A program made the translations under genes and the position numbers. The notes under the pieces are model-generated. The model saw only the letters and a program-made list of their open reading frames with translations. It searched no databases and had not been told where the DNA came from. Below are positions 7,472 through 17,013 of a stretch of DNA of 64,000 bases, in pieces. How positions within the stretch are numbered: position 1 is the first letter of the stretch; each line of letters starts with the position of its first letter. The stretch lies in the NCBI RefSeq assembly GCF_965248315.1, contig NZ_CBDFIX010000002.1, positions 1,736,001-1,800,000 on the forward strand, written 5' to 3'. This DNA comes from Ulvibacterium sp965248315 (GTDB lineage Bacteria; Bacteroidota; Bacteroidia; Flavobacteriales; Flavobacteriaceae).

Positions 7472-9726
7472 ACTGCAATCGGAGCGGTGATACAATGTTC
7501 TGGAATACCAAAGCCATCCACCAAAACCTCCATATGTGGCCTAAGCTCGGAACATAGACGTTCTACCCTTTGCCTTATGGCCTTCGATTTGGTACGTCCT
7601 ATATAACCCTGCTCCAAGTACCATTCGGCATCCTGTCGGATTTGATATAGGGCGTAAAGCGTTCCCAGCTTTTGGAACAATAGACGGTTTTTTTCATCTA
7701 CTATGGAGGATGAAAAATTGGAAAACAAGGTGTAGGACAGTTCTATGCTATACGCCTTACCCAGGGCCAATAGATGTGTCTGCACTTTCAGGAATGCTTG
7801 ATAGGAAGGTACGCCTTTTTTTATTTGATCCCGTATTCGCATGGCCAAGGTATACGTAAGCCTTTTGGTCCTGTAGTTAAAGGCGTGTCCGTGAAATTTG
7901 GGGTTGTACAGATGTTCCTTATCCGTTTTATTGGTGTAGACAGGGTTAATAGCGGAAAGCCTCTCGCCAAGTTGGGTTGTGAGCAGGCGCAATACCGAGG
8001 AAAAACCGGCACTATTAAATTCGGCCCTAAAGTCTGAGAGAACTCCTTTAGCGGCCAATTGTAACAAGACAGTATTGTCACCTTCAAAAGTGGTAAAAAT
8101 ATCTACATCGCCCTTTAGGTCCGAAATACGGTTTTCGATTAGATAGCCCTTACCTCCACAAGCTTCCCTACATTCCTGGATGGCATCATTGGCATACCAG
8201 GTAATCAATGACTTTAGACCGGCCACTTGGGTCTCTACCTTGCGTTTATCCGTATGGTCTTCATTGCAATAGGCCTCCATAATCCTGTCCAAGGTAATGT
8301 GGTATACATAGGCACTGGCAACTAAAGGTGTAAGCCGAAGTTGATGGGTAGGATAATCCAGTAATAGGTCTTCCTGAATTTTAATGTTGTCATTGAACTG
8401 CCTTCTTCTTAAGGCGTGCTTCACGGAGATGGCCAATGCAAACTTTGCTCCCCCCAATCCGGCACGGGCCACACAAATACGCCCGCCCACCAATGTGCCT
8501 AGCATGGTAAAGAAGCGCTTATTTGGATTTTGGATATCTGAATGGTAGCTGCTATCATCGTTTATGTGGCCATACATGTTCAGTAGGTTCTCCCTTGGTA
8601 CATGTACCTGATTAAACCAAATTTTCCCGTTGTCCACGCCATTAAGCCCTAATTTATATCCATTGTCCTCTACTTTTATTCCAGGAAGCAACCTATGTTC
8701 GTCATCCCGTAAAGGAACAAGAATGGCATGCACCCCTTCGTTTTTTCCATTTACGATCAATTGGGCAAATACCGTAGCCATTTTGGCATGTAGAGCGTTT
8801 CCAATATATTCTTTATTATCATTATCGCCAGGAGTATGAATTATAATTTCATCGGTTTTGGAATCATAGGTTGCCGTGGTCTTAATGCCCCTTACGTTGG
8901 AACCGTGTCCAGTTTCGGTCATGGCAAAACAGCCCAAAAGTTTGGCTTCCCCGGTTTTTTTAAGATACTGGTCATGATGTTTTTTGGTTCCCAATTTTTG
9001 GATGCTTCCCCCAAATAGCCCAAACTGTACCCCGAACTTTATGGTAAGACTGCCATCCACGTACATAAGGTTCTCAAAAATAGCGGCATACCCCTCCATA
9101 TTTTCTGCACCACCATAGGATTCTGGATATGCCATGGCACCATAACCATTTTCTCCAAGAAACTGTACTTGCTCCAGAACCCGTTTTCTGAATTCATCCT
9201 TGTCCCTATGAATGTTCCAATCAAAAAGAGGATGGGATAAAAAAGAGCGAAAATTATCAATTACATTGTCATGCTTACCTTTTAATAGGGCATCCAATTC
9301 ATGGGCATTGTAATAATGGGATGTTTTTTGGTGAATTACTTCTACGTCAAAGAGATGGTTATAGTGGTTGGGCTGTATACCAAGGTTTACTTCAATATAC
9401 TTTAGATTTTCATTGAATGGACATTCATTATGATAACTGCACACTACTTTTTGACTAAAAGTGGCTAAGGGATAGGTATCACTTTCTACAAGCTTTACCT
9501 TAGACCTGGAAATGGTATGTCTCCAGTTTTTGAATTCCTTATTGGATGGAGGGTTTGTCCTTTTCAACCATTTGAACAAAGCGTCCTGTTCTTCTTTGGA
9601 TAAAGAATTATCCTGTTCCAAAGCCTTTTCAATAATGGCAATCTCCGAAGCCGATAATAGATCATCTGACCATATGACATAAAAAAAGGGAATATATTGA
9701 AGAATCCCAGGGCTGTACTTTTCCAT
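7468..9726 (-). CDS. Acyl-CoA oxidase/dehydrogenase family protein
   Basis: A 752-residue FAD-dependent flavoprotein. It shows acyl-CoA dehydrogenase/oxidase hallmarks: GCFAMTETGHGSNVRGI (flavin and substrate binding, about residue 265), GARICVARAGL-like middle-domain sequence, GGKGYLIENRISDLKGDVDI and TFEGDNTVLLQLAAKG, where Glu548 is in the position of the catalytic base of acyl-CoA oxidases. Length and the FEGDNTV motif favour the peroxisomal-type oxidase subfamily (O2 as acceptor) over the roughly 380-residue dehydrogenases, but bacterial members may still use other acceptors. It would oxidise acyl-CoA to trans-2-enoyl-CoA in beta-oxidation. The gene stands alone; it starts 115 bases from the pckA stop and ends overlapping the convergent GIN-domain gene. 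Confidence 0.87.
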   Translation of the reverse strand: MEKYSPGILQYIPFFYVIWSDDLLSASEIAIIEKALEQDNSLSKEEQDALFKWLKRTNPPSNKEFKNWRHTISRSKVKLVESDTYPLATFSQKVVCSYHNECPFNENLKYIEVNLGIQPNHYNHLFDVEVIHQKTSHYYNAHELDALLKGKHDNVIDNFRSFLSHPLFDWNIHRDKDEFRKRVLEQVQFLGENGYGAMAYPESYGGAENMEGYAAIFENLMYVDGSLTIKFGVQFGLFGGSIQKLGTKKHHDQYLKKTGEAKLLGCFAMTETGHGSNVRGIKTTATYDSKTDEIIIHTPGDNDNKEYIGNALHAKMATVFAQLIVNGKNEGVHAILVPLRDDEHRLLPGIKVEDNGYKLGLNGVDNGKIWFNQVHVPRENLLNMYGHINDDSSYHSDIQNPNKRFFTMLGTLVGGRICVARAGLGGAKFALAISVKHALRRRQFNDNIKIQEDLLLDYPTHQLRLTPLVASAYVYHITLDRIMEAYCNEDHTDKRKVETQVAGLKSLITWYANDAIQECREACGGKGYLIENRISDLKGDVDIFTTFEGDNTVLLQLAAKGVLSDFRAEFNSAGFSSVLRLLTTQLGERLSAINPVYTNKTDKEHLYNPKFHGHAFNYRTKRLTYTLAMRIRDQIKKGVPSYQAFLKVQTHLLALGKAYSIELSYTLFSNFSSSIVDEKNRLLFQKLGTLYALYQIRQDAEWYLEQGYIGRTKSKAIRQRVERLCSELRPHMEVLVDGFGIPEHCITAPIAV

Positions 9727-9779
9727 GTCCTGAATTTACGATTTTAAGGGAGAACCAAAAAAAGCCATGAGCCATAAAA

Positions 9780-9814
9780 CAAAAACCCCTGATCGGACTC
9801 GATCAGAGGTTTTA
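9780..9814 (-). terminator. Rho-independent terminator of pckA
   Basis: On the minus strand the sequence AAAACCTCTGATCG / CGATCAGGGGTTTT folds into a long stem with a four-base loop and one mismatch, ending in T residues. It lies 27 bases past the pckA stop. The A-run on the other arm could let it work weakly in the plus direction as well. Confidence 0.82.
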
Positions 9815-9840
9815 TATACAACTAAGTAAAAAAACTAAAA

Positions 9841-11427
9841 CTATGCGGTTTCAGCAACTTTTGGACCGGCAGCAACAATTTCAGGGTTCACATTGGCCTT
9901 GAACTGCTCAAAGTTGTCATTAAAAAGCGTAACCAGTTTGTTTTTAACCTGGGTATACTTCTCTTTATCTTCCCAAGTATTTTTAGGAATCAAGACCTCT
10001 TCTGGCACATTTGGACAACTGGTCGGAATTTGGAAACCAAATTCCTCATCTGTAACATACTCTGCATTGTCAAAGTCGTGGTTATGAATAGCATCGATCA
10101 TAGCCCTGGTATGTTTCAATTTCATGCGGGAACCACTACCGTTCCATCCGGTATTCACCAACCAAGCCGTTGCTTTGTGTGTTTTTATTTTTTCAGCCAA
10201 TAACTCGGCATACCTGTTGGGATGCCACATCATAAAGGCAGCTCCAAAACATGCACTGAACGTGGCTTGGGGTTCGGTTACACCCATTTCAGTACCGGCT
10301 ACTTTTGCCGTGTACCCAGAGATAAAGTGGTAACTGGCCTGCTCAGGAGTCAATTTGCTTACCGGAGGCAACACACCAAATGCGTCGCAAGTCAAGAAAA
10401 TAATGTTTTCCGGATGACCTGCAATACAAGGAATCTGTATATTGTCAATGAACTCTATGGGATATGACGCTCTTGTATTTTGTGTTATGGAAACATCGGA
10501 ATAGTCTACCTGACGGGTATCCTTATCATAGACAACGTTTTCAAGAACAGTTCCAAAGCGAATGGCGTTAAAGATATCCGGTTCGTTTTCTGCAGAAAGA
10601 TCGATAGCCTTGGCATAGCAACCTCCTTCAATATTAAAGGTTCCTTTGTCTGTCCAGCAATGTTCGTCATCACCGATTAATTTACGTTTGGGATCTGCAC
10701 TTAAGGTAGTTTTACCCGTACCGGAAAGACCAAAAAGAATGGAGACATCTCCTTTTTCACCTACGTTTGCAGAACAGTGCATAGGCATAACCCCTTCCAA
10801 CGGCATAAGATAATTCATGACGCCAAAGAGACCTTTTTTCATTTCCCCGGCATACTGCGTACCTAATATCACAATTTCCTTACGTTCCAAGTTCACATCA
10901 ATACTGGTCTTGGAAGTCATTTCGGATGTGTAACGGTTGGCTGGGAAACCACCGGCATTCATGACAACGTAATCCGGCTCGCCAAAATTGGCCAATTCCT
11001 CTTTGGTGGGCATGATCAACATATTCTGCATAAAGAGTGCATGATAGGCCCGTGTACAAATAATCCTGGTCTTTATCCTATAATCTGGATCCCAACCTGC
11101 AAAGGCATCTACAACAAATAGATGCTCACGGGTATTAAGATAATCCAGGGCACGTTCGTGGTTTACCATATAGGTGTGCTCGTCCAACCCAATGTTGATA
11201 TCGCCCCAGTCAATATTGTTTTCAGAATCGGGATGCCGTACAATGCGTTTGTCCTTTGGACTACGACCGGTCTTTTCCCCAGAGTAGGTCATCAAAGCGC
11301 CTACATCGGAAATTGCAGTACCTTTTTCCAATCTCAGTCCCAATTCGTACAGCACAGGTACACTACTGTTTCGATAAATGGTTTCGGTATCTATACCGTA
11401 TTTCCGAAGGTTAAATGCTTCTGCCAT
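9841..11427 (-). CDS. pckA: Phosphoenolpyruvate carboxykinase (ATP)
   Basis: Converts oxaloacetate plus ATP to PEP, CO2 and ADP, the entry step of gluconeogenesis. The 528-residue length is normal for the ATP-dependent family. Visible motifs are the P-loop GLSGTGKTTLSA with Lys239, the metal-binding LIGDDEHCW segment, the PEPCK-specific MHCSANVG region and the substrate-binding RYTSEMTSK stretch. The start is the ATG at 11427; a TTG two codons upstream is possible but less likely. A TAnnTTTG promoter element lies about 50 bases upstream and a strong terminator follows. With maeB, also in this window, it forms the PEP-pyruvate-malate node. Confidence 0.96.
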   Translation of the reverse strand: MAEAFNLRKYGIDTETIYRNSSVPVLYELGLRLEKGTAISDVGALMTYSGEKTGRSPKDKRIVRHPDSENNIDWGDINIGLDEHTYMVNHERALDYLNTREHLFVVDAFAGWDPDYRIKTRIICTRAYHALFMQNMLIMPTKEELANFGEPDYVVMNAGGFPANRYTSEMTSKTSIDVNLERKEIVILGTQYAGEMKKGLFGVMNYLMPLEGVMPMHCSANVGEKGDVSILFGLSGTGKTTLSADPKRKLIGDDEHCWTDKGTFNIEGGCYAKAIDLSAENEPDIFNAIRFGTVLENVVYDKDTRQVDYSDVSITQNTRASYPIEFIDNIQIPCIAGHPENIIFLTCDAFGVLPPVSKLTPEQASYHFISGYTAKVAGTEMGVTEPQATFSACFGAAFMMWHPNRYAELLAEKIKTHKATAWLVNTGWNGSGSRMKLKHTRAMIDAIHNHDFDNAEYVTDEEFGFQIPTSCPNVPEEVLIPKNTWEDKEKYTQVKNKLVTLFNDNFEQFKANVNPEIVAAGPKVAETA

Positions 11428-11478
11428 GTTCAATTGTTTTTAAAGTTGATATATAGTATTTGCTCATAAATTCTAGTG

Positions 11479-11486
11479 CAAATGTA
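11479..11486 (-). promoter_or_regulatory. Candidate -7 promoter element of pckA
   Basis: On the minus strand these bases read TACATTTG, a full match to the Bacteroidota -7 consensus TAnnTTTG, 51 bases upstream of the pckA ATG. No TTG at the usual distance of about 20 bases was found, so the -33 box is weak or absent. Confidence 0.5.
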
Positions 11487-11630
11487 GGGTACAGGGCATG
11501 GTAAAAAAGATGACAAATGTCATGTAGGCGAAAATCAATGGCCGGCCTTCAATGAATTTAACCTTAAGATAACCCAGATACAAAGCAATATTTTTGAATT
11601 TAATTGGTGCAACACTTCTACATGCTTTAT

Positions 11631-11638
11631 TATCTTTG
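11631..11638 (+). promoter_or_regulatory. Candidate -7 promoter element of the ruvB operon
   Basis: TATCTTTG matches the TAnnTTTG consensus exactly. It ends only seven bases before the ruvB ATG, so a transcript from it would have almost no leader. A TTG at 11604-11606 is 24 bases upstream, slightly longer than the usual spacing. Confidence 0.5.
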
Positions 11639-11645
11639 TTAGGAT

Positions 11646-12668
11646 ATGAATGAGAACTTGGATCCTACCGCACAGAACTTTTCGCAGGAAGAGCTGGATG
11701 TCGAAAGGGCATTAAGACCTGTTACGTTTGGGGATTTTACAGGACAGGAACAAGTGCTGGAAAATCTAAAGGTCTTTGTGCAGGCGGCCAATCTAAGGGG
11801 AGAGGCTTTGGACCATACCTTGTTCCATGGTCCGCCTGGCTTGGGAAAGACTACATTGGCCCATATTTTGGCCAATGAACTGGGAGTGGGTATCAAAATT
11901 ACCTCGGGACCGGTACTGGACAAACCCGGAGATTTGGCCGGTCTGTTGACCAATCTCCAAGAAAGGGATGTGCTCTTTATTGATGAAATCCATCGGTTAA
12001 GTCCTATTGTGGAGGAATATCTTTATTCCGCCATGGAAGATTACAAAATTGATATCATGATCGAGACGGGCCCCAACGCTCGTACTGTACAGATCAACCT
12101 TAATCCGTTTACTTTAATAGGGGCCACTACACGTTCCGGTCTCTTAACGGCTCCCATGCGGGCCCGTTTTGGGATTTCAAGCCGATTGGAGTATTACTCC
12201 ACAGAATTACTTTCCACCATAGTGCAGCGTAGTGCGGATATTTTAAAAGTACCTATTACCAATGAAGCAGCCATTGAGATTGCCGGACGTAGTAGAGGTA
12301 CCCCAAGAATTTGTAATGCCCTTCTGCGCCGTGTCCGTGATTTTGCCCAAATCAAGGGTAATGGGAATATAGATATGGAAATCTCAAAGTTCGGTCTCAA
12401 AGCTCTGCATGTGGATGCCCATGGTCTGGATGAAATGGACAATAAGATTCTGACCACTATTATTGAAAAATTCAAGGGAGGTCCAGTTGGTATTACTACA
12501 TTGGCCACTGCCGTTTCCGAAAGTGCGGAGACCATTGAGGAAGTCTATGAACCTTTTTTGATTCAACAGGGTTTTATAATGCGTACACCGCGGGGCCGGG
12601 AGGTTACGGAATTGGCCTATAAACATTTGGGACGGATAAAGGGTGGTGATCAGCCGGGCTTATTCTGA
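11646..12668 (+). CDS. ruvB: Holliday junction ATP-dependent DNA helicase RuvB
   Basis: RuvB is the hexameric AAA+ motor that drives branch migration at Holliday junctions together with RuvA (encoded here at 19446). The 340-residue product has the Walker A motif GPPGLGKTT at residues 62-70, Walker B FIDEIHRL, sensor 1 GATTRSGLL, and the C-terminal winged-helix segment with RTPRGREVT. Length and domain order are those of the family. It opens a compact operon: its TGA overlaps the ATG of the P450 gene by one base. Confidence 0.97.
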   Translation: MNENLDPTAQNFSQEELDVERALRPVTFGDFTGQEQVLENLKVFVQAANLRGEALDHTLFHGPPGLGKTTLAHILANELGVGIKITSGPVLDKPGDLAGLLTNLQERDVLFIDEIHRLSPIVEEYLYSAMEDYKIDIMIETGPNARTVQINLNPFTLIGATTRSGLLTAPMRARFGISSRLEYYSTELLSTIVQRSADILKVPITNEAAIEIAGRSRGTPRICNALLRRVRDFAQIKGNGNIDMEISKFGLKALHVDAHGLDEMDNKILTTIIEKFKGGPVGITTLATAVSESAETIEEVYEPFLIQQGFIMRTPRGREVTELAYKHLGRIKGGDQPGLF

Positions 12669-13993
12669 TGAAAAATTTACCGAATATCCCCCGATATGAA
12701 GTGCTAAGGAACAGAAGGACGATTCTAAAAAACCCCTTACCCTTTCATCATCATTATTTCCAGAAATATGGAGACACCTTTCGGATAAATTTAGGTAGGA
12801 GCAATGACTGGGTTTTTACCAGGAATGCGGAATCCATACGGCATATACTTCAAAAAAACCACAAGAACTACGGCAAATCATCTTTGCAGACCAAGGAATT
12901 GGCCAAATACATTGGCCATGGACTGCTAACCTCCAATGGTGAATTTTGGCGAGTGCACCGAAGGATGATACAGCCGGCCTTTCATAAGAAAAAATTGGAA
13001 GGCCTAATAGACATGATGTATAGAACCATTGCGGCCGAGCTAAGCGAACTTCAAGTTAATTCCGAGTATGACATTTTTCCCATGATGGGAGATCTGGCCT
13101 TTCAAGTGGTGGCAAGATCCCTTTTTAGTGCGGACAATATCCGTGATAGGATGCAACGTCTAAAGGAGATTACCATAGCCAACCAAAAAATGTTGATCAA
13201 GGAAATGCGAATGCCCTATCTAAATTGGTGGTTCCATTTGAAAGGGGATATCCGAAGGCATTTAAAGCTATCTGCTGAGGCAAGACATTTGATTAATGGA
13301 ATTGTTCAGGAACGCTTGGATTCCAATGAGAAAAAGGACGATTTGTTGGATATGCTATTGGATGCCCGTTATGAGGATGGTACGAACATGCCAAGGGAAC
13401 AGCTGATAGATGAGGTAATGGTACTTTTTACGGCAGGTCATGAAACTACGGCCAATGCCTTGAGCTTTACCCTAATGTTATTGGCAAAACATCCAGAAGT
13501 CCAACAAAGACTTTTTAAAGAAGTAAAGGAAATTGATTTTGAAAAGGGAAATAATCTACAGGCTTTGACCCAATTGTCCTATACCCAACAGTGTATTGAG
13601 GAATCCATGCGCCTTTATCCCCCGGTATATTTTATGGATCGGGTTAGTTTGGCCGAAGATACCATAAAAGGGCATATATTTAAAAAAGGTACCGTATGGT
13701 TAATGAGCATTTATGAGTTGCACCGACACGTCGATTTCTGGGAAAACCCGTATCAATTTATACCCGAACGTTTTGCCCATGATGATAAAAAAGACTTTTC
13801 TTCTCATTACTTTCCCTTTGGGGCGGGACCTCGAATGTGCGTGGGCAATAATTTTGCCATGTATGAGATGATAATGACTATCAGCTTTTTAATCAAAAAG
13901 TATAGGTTATCCACGACTGGGGAAATTGAGGTTCATCCACTGATTAGCTTAAAACCTAAAGGGGCATTTATAAAACTTACAGCACGTACATAA
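12668..13993 (+). CDS. Cytochrome P450
   Basis: A 441-residue soluble heme monooxygenase. Motifs in order are the I-helix oxygen-binding FTAGHETTANAL, the K-helix ExxR in EESMRLYPP, the PERF segment (FIPERFAHDD), and the heme-binding FPFGAGPRMCVGNNFA with Cys391 as thiolate ligand. The family resembles CYP4/CYP102-like fatty-acid or hydrophobic-substrate hydroxylases, but the substrate cannot be read from sequence. There is no fused reductase and no ferredoxin or ferredoxin reductase gene beside it, so its electron donor is encoded elsewhere. Start and stop couple it to ruvB (TGATG overlap) and to queG (no gap). Confidence 0.94.
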   Translation: MKNLPNIPRYEVLRNRRTILKNPLPFHHHYFQKYGDTFRINLGRSNDWVFTRNAESIRHILQKNHKNYGKSSLQTKELAKYIGHGLLTSNGEFWRVHRRMIQPAFHKKKLEGLIDMMYRTIAAELSELQVNSEYDIFPMMGDLAFQVVARSLFSADNIRDRMQRLKEITIANQKMLIKEMRMPYLNWWFHLKGDIRRHLKLSAEARHLINGIVQERLDSNEKKDDLLDMLLDARYEDGTNMPREQLIDEVMVLFTAGHETTANALSFTLMLLAKHPEVQQRLFKEVKEIDFEKGNNLQALTQLSYTQQCIEESMRLYPPVYFMDRVSLAEDTIKGHIFKKGTVWLMSIYELHRHVDFWENPYQFIPERFAHDDKKDFSSHYFPFGAGPRMCVGNNFAMYEMIMTISFLIKKYRLSTTGEIEVHPLISLKPKGAFIKLTART

Positions 13994-14914
<921 letters not shown>

Positions 14915-14934
14915 ATTTTAAGGGTAAGATTTTC

Positions 14935-14968
14935 AAAACCTTAGGGTTTTCTTTCCCTCTTTTTTTGT
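14935..14968 (+). terminator. Likely terminator of the ruvB-P450-queG operon
   Basis: A short stem AAAACC / GGTTTT with a tight TTAG loop is followed by CTTTCCCTC and a run of seven T residues, about 20 bases after the queG stop. The stem is short, so this is moderate evidence. The remaining 218 bases up to the symporter gene show no clear promoter match or RNA structure. Confidence 0.45.
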
Positions 14969-15186
14969 AAGCCGGAAAACGCAAACGTTTTCGTAATAAA
15001 ATTTACCATTTTCTTTTTAAGATTTTTTTAAGAAGTCGTTAAAAACGCTATATTCGGAGACTGTTCTGTTTTGCGGATTCCTTAAAATTGGGCAATAGAT
15101 ATGTGCTATAGTTTAAAATAACAGCTATTGATTGTGGAAATGCCAAAATGAACCGATAAAACTGACTAAACTAAATCAACACTATT

Positions 15187-16905
15187 ATGGGCGGATTGGA
15201 AACGTTGGATGTAATTGTAATTCTGGTTTATCTCGTAGGAATTATCATATATGGAATATCAAAGTCCAAAAGAAGCAGTTCGGAGGATTATTTTCTTGGC
15301 GGGAGGACCATGACCTGGCCCATTGTTGGTATTGCATTATTTTCAGCCAATATTTCCAGTTCCACCTTGGTGGGGTTGGCCTCGGATGGTTTTCAGACCA
15401 ATATCAGTGTTTATAACTATGAGTGGTATGCCGTTGTAATCTTAATTTTCTTTTCCATTTTTTTCCTACCCTTCTACTTAAAATCTGGAGTTTACACCAT
15501 GCCGGAATTTATGATGCGCAGGTACGATAAACGATCACGTTACTATTTTTCCTTTGTTACTATTTTGGGGAATGTCCTTGTGGACACGGCGGCCGGTCTC
15601 TATGTAGGGAGTATTGTTTTAAAATTGCTATTCCCTGAAATTAGCTCAACATACATTATCATTATGTTAGCCATCGCGGCTGCTGCATATACCATTCCGG
15701 GAGGCTTAAATTCCGTAATACAGACCGAAGTGATACAGGCCGTGCTTCTCATTATTGGTTCTTGTTTCCTTACCTATTTTGCTTTTGACCAATTGGGCGG
15801 TGGCTGGCAGGGAATGATGGGAAAATTGGATGCCATGTTAGCGGGCGGAGAGGTGAATTTTGGGGATAGGGCTGCCGAAGGTAAATATATTCCATCCAAT
15901 TCGGATGAAGTATTTAGTCTGGTACGTCCGGACAATGATGAGTTTATGCCCTGGTGGGGATTATTGACCGGGGTTCCTCTTTTGGGCTTTTATTTTTGGG
16001 CCAATAACCAGTTTATGGTACAGCGGGTATTAGGGGCCAAGGACCTGAACCATGGGAGATGGGGCGCACTTTTTGCAGGATTTTTAAAACTCCCCGTTAT
16101 TTTTATCATGGTGGTTCCCGGTGTACTGGCCTTGCTGCTTTTTAACAACTTGGATATTTCCGGACTTAATTACCCGGTGGCTGATGGCGGAATGTGCGAG
16201 AACCTGGCCGATTGTCCCAACCTTACCTATCCGGTATTGTTATTTCAATTACTGCCCACAGGAATTTTAGGTCTGGTAGTAGCGGGTCTTTTGGCGGCTA
16301 TGATGTCCTCGGTTTCCGCGACCTTTAATTCGGCCTCTACATTGATTACGATGGATTTTGTAAAACAACTTCGCCCGGAAATGACAAGTAAACAATTGGT
16401 TCGGGCAGGTCAGATAGCAACCTTGGTTTTGGTGGTCCTGGCTTCAGCATGGGTTCCCTTCATTGAAAAGGTAAGCGACTCGCTATGGGGCTATTTGCAA
16501 TTGGTCATCGCATTTACCAGTCCTCCTGTGGTATCTGCGTTCATATTAGGACTTTTTTGGAAAAGGGCGAATGGTACTGGAGCCTTTGTTAGTTTGTTGG
16601 TCGGTGGTGCCTTCGCTCTTTTTATGATATTGTCGGCGGCATATGATATTTCCCCTTACCTTAATGATTTCCACTTTCTGGCAAAAGCAAATCTATTGTT
16701 TGTTATAAGCATTATTGTCCATGTGGTTGTTAGTTTGGCGACGGGTCTTCCAGATGAGGAGCAGGTAAAAGAGTATACCTACAAAAAAGAAATGTTTACC
16801 GAGGAGACAGAAGAGCTAAGTGCTCTCCCATGGTACAAAAATTATCGGTATTTAGCCATTATATTATTGGTAGTTACTGCAATCGTAGTAGGTTCATTTT
16901 GGTAG
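15187..16905 (+). CDS. Sodium:solute symporter (SSS family, SGLT-like)
   Basis: A 572-residue transporter with about 13-14 predicted membrane helices, of the SSS/SGLT family that couples Na+ entry to uptake of a sugar or similar solute. Characteristic segments are SSEDYFLGGRTMTWPIVGIALFSANISSS near residue 32, GVYTMPEFMMRRYDKRS, TIPGGLNSVIQTEV and the family signature region GLVVAGLLAAMMSSVSATFNSASTLI. The loop containing PVADGGMCENLADCPNLTYP has two cysteines and faces the periplasm by prediction. The substrate cannot be assigned; the SGLT-like signatures make a sugar plausible. A terminator follows, so the gene is probably monocistronic. Confidence 0.9.
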   Translation: MGGLETLDVIVILVYLVGIIIYGISKSKRSSSEDYFLGGRTMTWPIVGIALFSANISSSTLVGLASDGFQTNISVYNYEWYAVVILIFFSIFFLPFYLKSGVYTMPEFMMRRYDKRSRYYFSFVTILGNVLVDTAAGLYVGSIVLKLLFPEISSTYIIIMLAIAAAAYTIPGGLNSVIQTEVIQAVLLIIGSCFLTYFAFDQLGGGWQGMMGKLDAMLAGGEVNFGDRAAEGKYIPSNSDEVFSLVRPDNDEFMPWWGLLTGVPLLGFYFWANNQFMVQRVLGAKDLNHGRWGALFAGFLKLPVIFIMVVPGVLALLLFNNLDISGLNYPVADGGMCENLADCPNLTYPVLLFQLLPTGILGLVVAGLLAAMMSSVSATFNSASTLITMDFVKQLRPEMTSKQLVRAGQIATLVLVVLASAWVPFIEKVSDSLWGYLQLVIAFTSPPVVSAFILGLFWKRANGTGAFVSLLVGGAFALFMILSAAYDISPYLNDFHFLAKANLLFVISIIVHVVVSLATGLPDEEQVKEYTYKKEMFTEETEELSALPWYKNYRYLAIILLVVTAIVVGSFW

Positions 16906-16924
16906 TTTAAGTTTAACATTTGGG

Positions 16925-16960
16925 AAAGCATCAATAATTTTATTGGTGCTTTTTTATTTT
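16925..16960 (+). terminator. Rho-independent terminator of the symporter gene
   Basis: AGCATCAATAA pairs with TTATTGGTGCT (one G-U pair) around a short loop and is followed by a T-rich tract. It lies about 20 bases after the symporter stop. Confidence 0.75.
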
Positions 16961-17013
16961 TGGGAACCCCATTCCTAAAAGATTAGGCTAAATTTACAAA
17001 TCAAACTTCGGAT

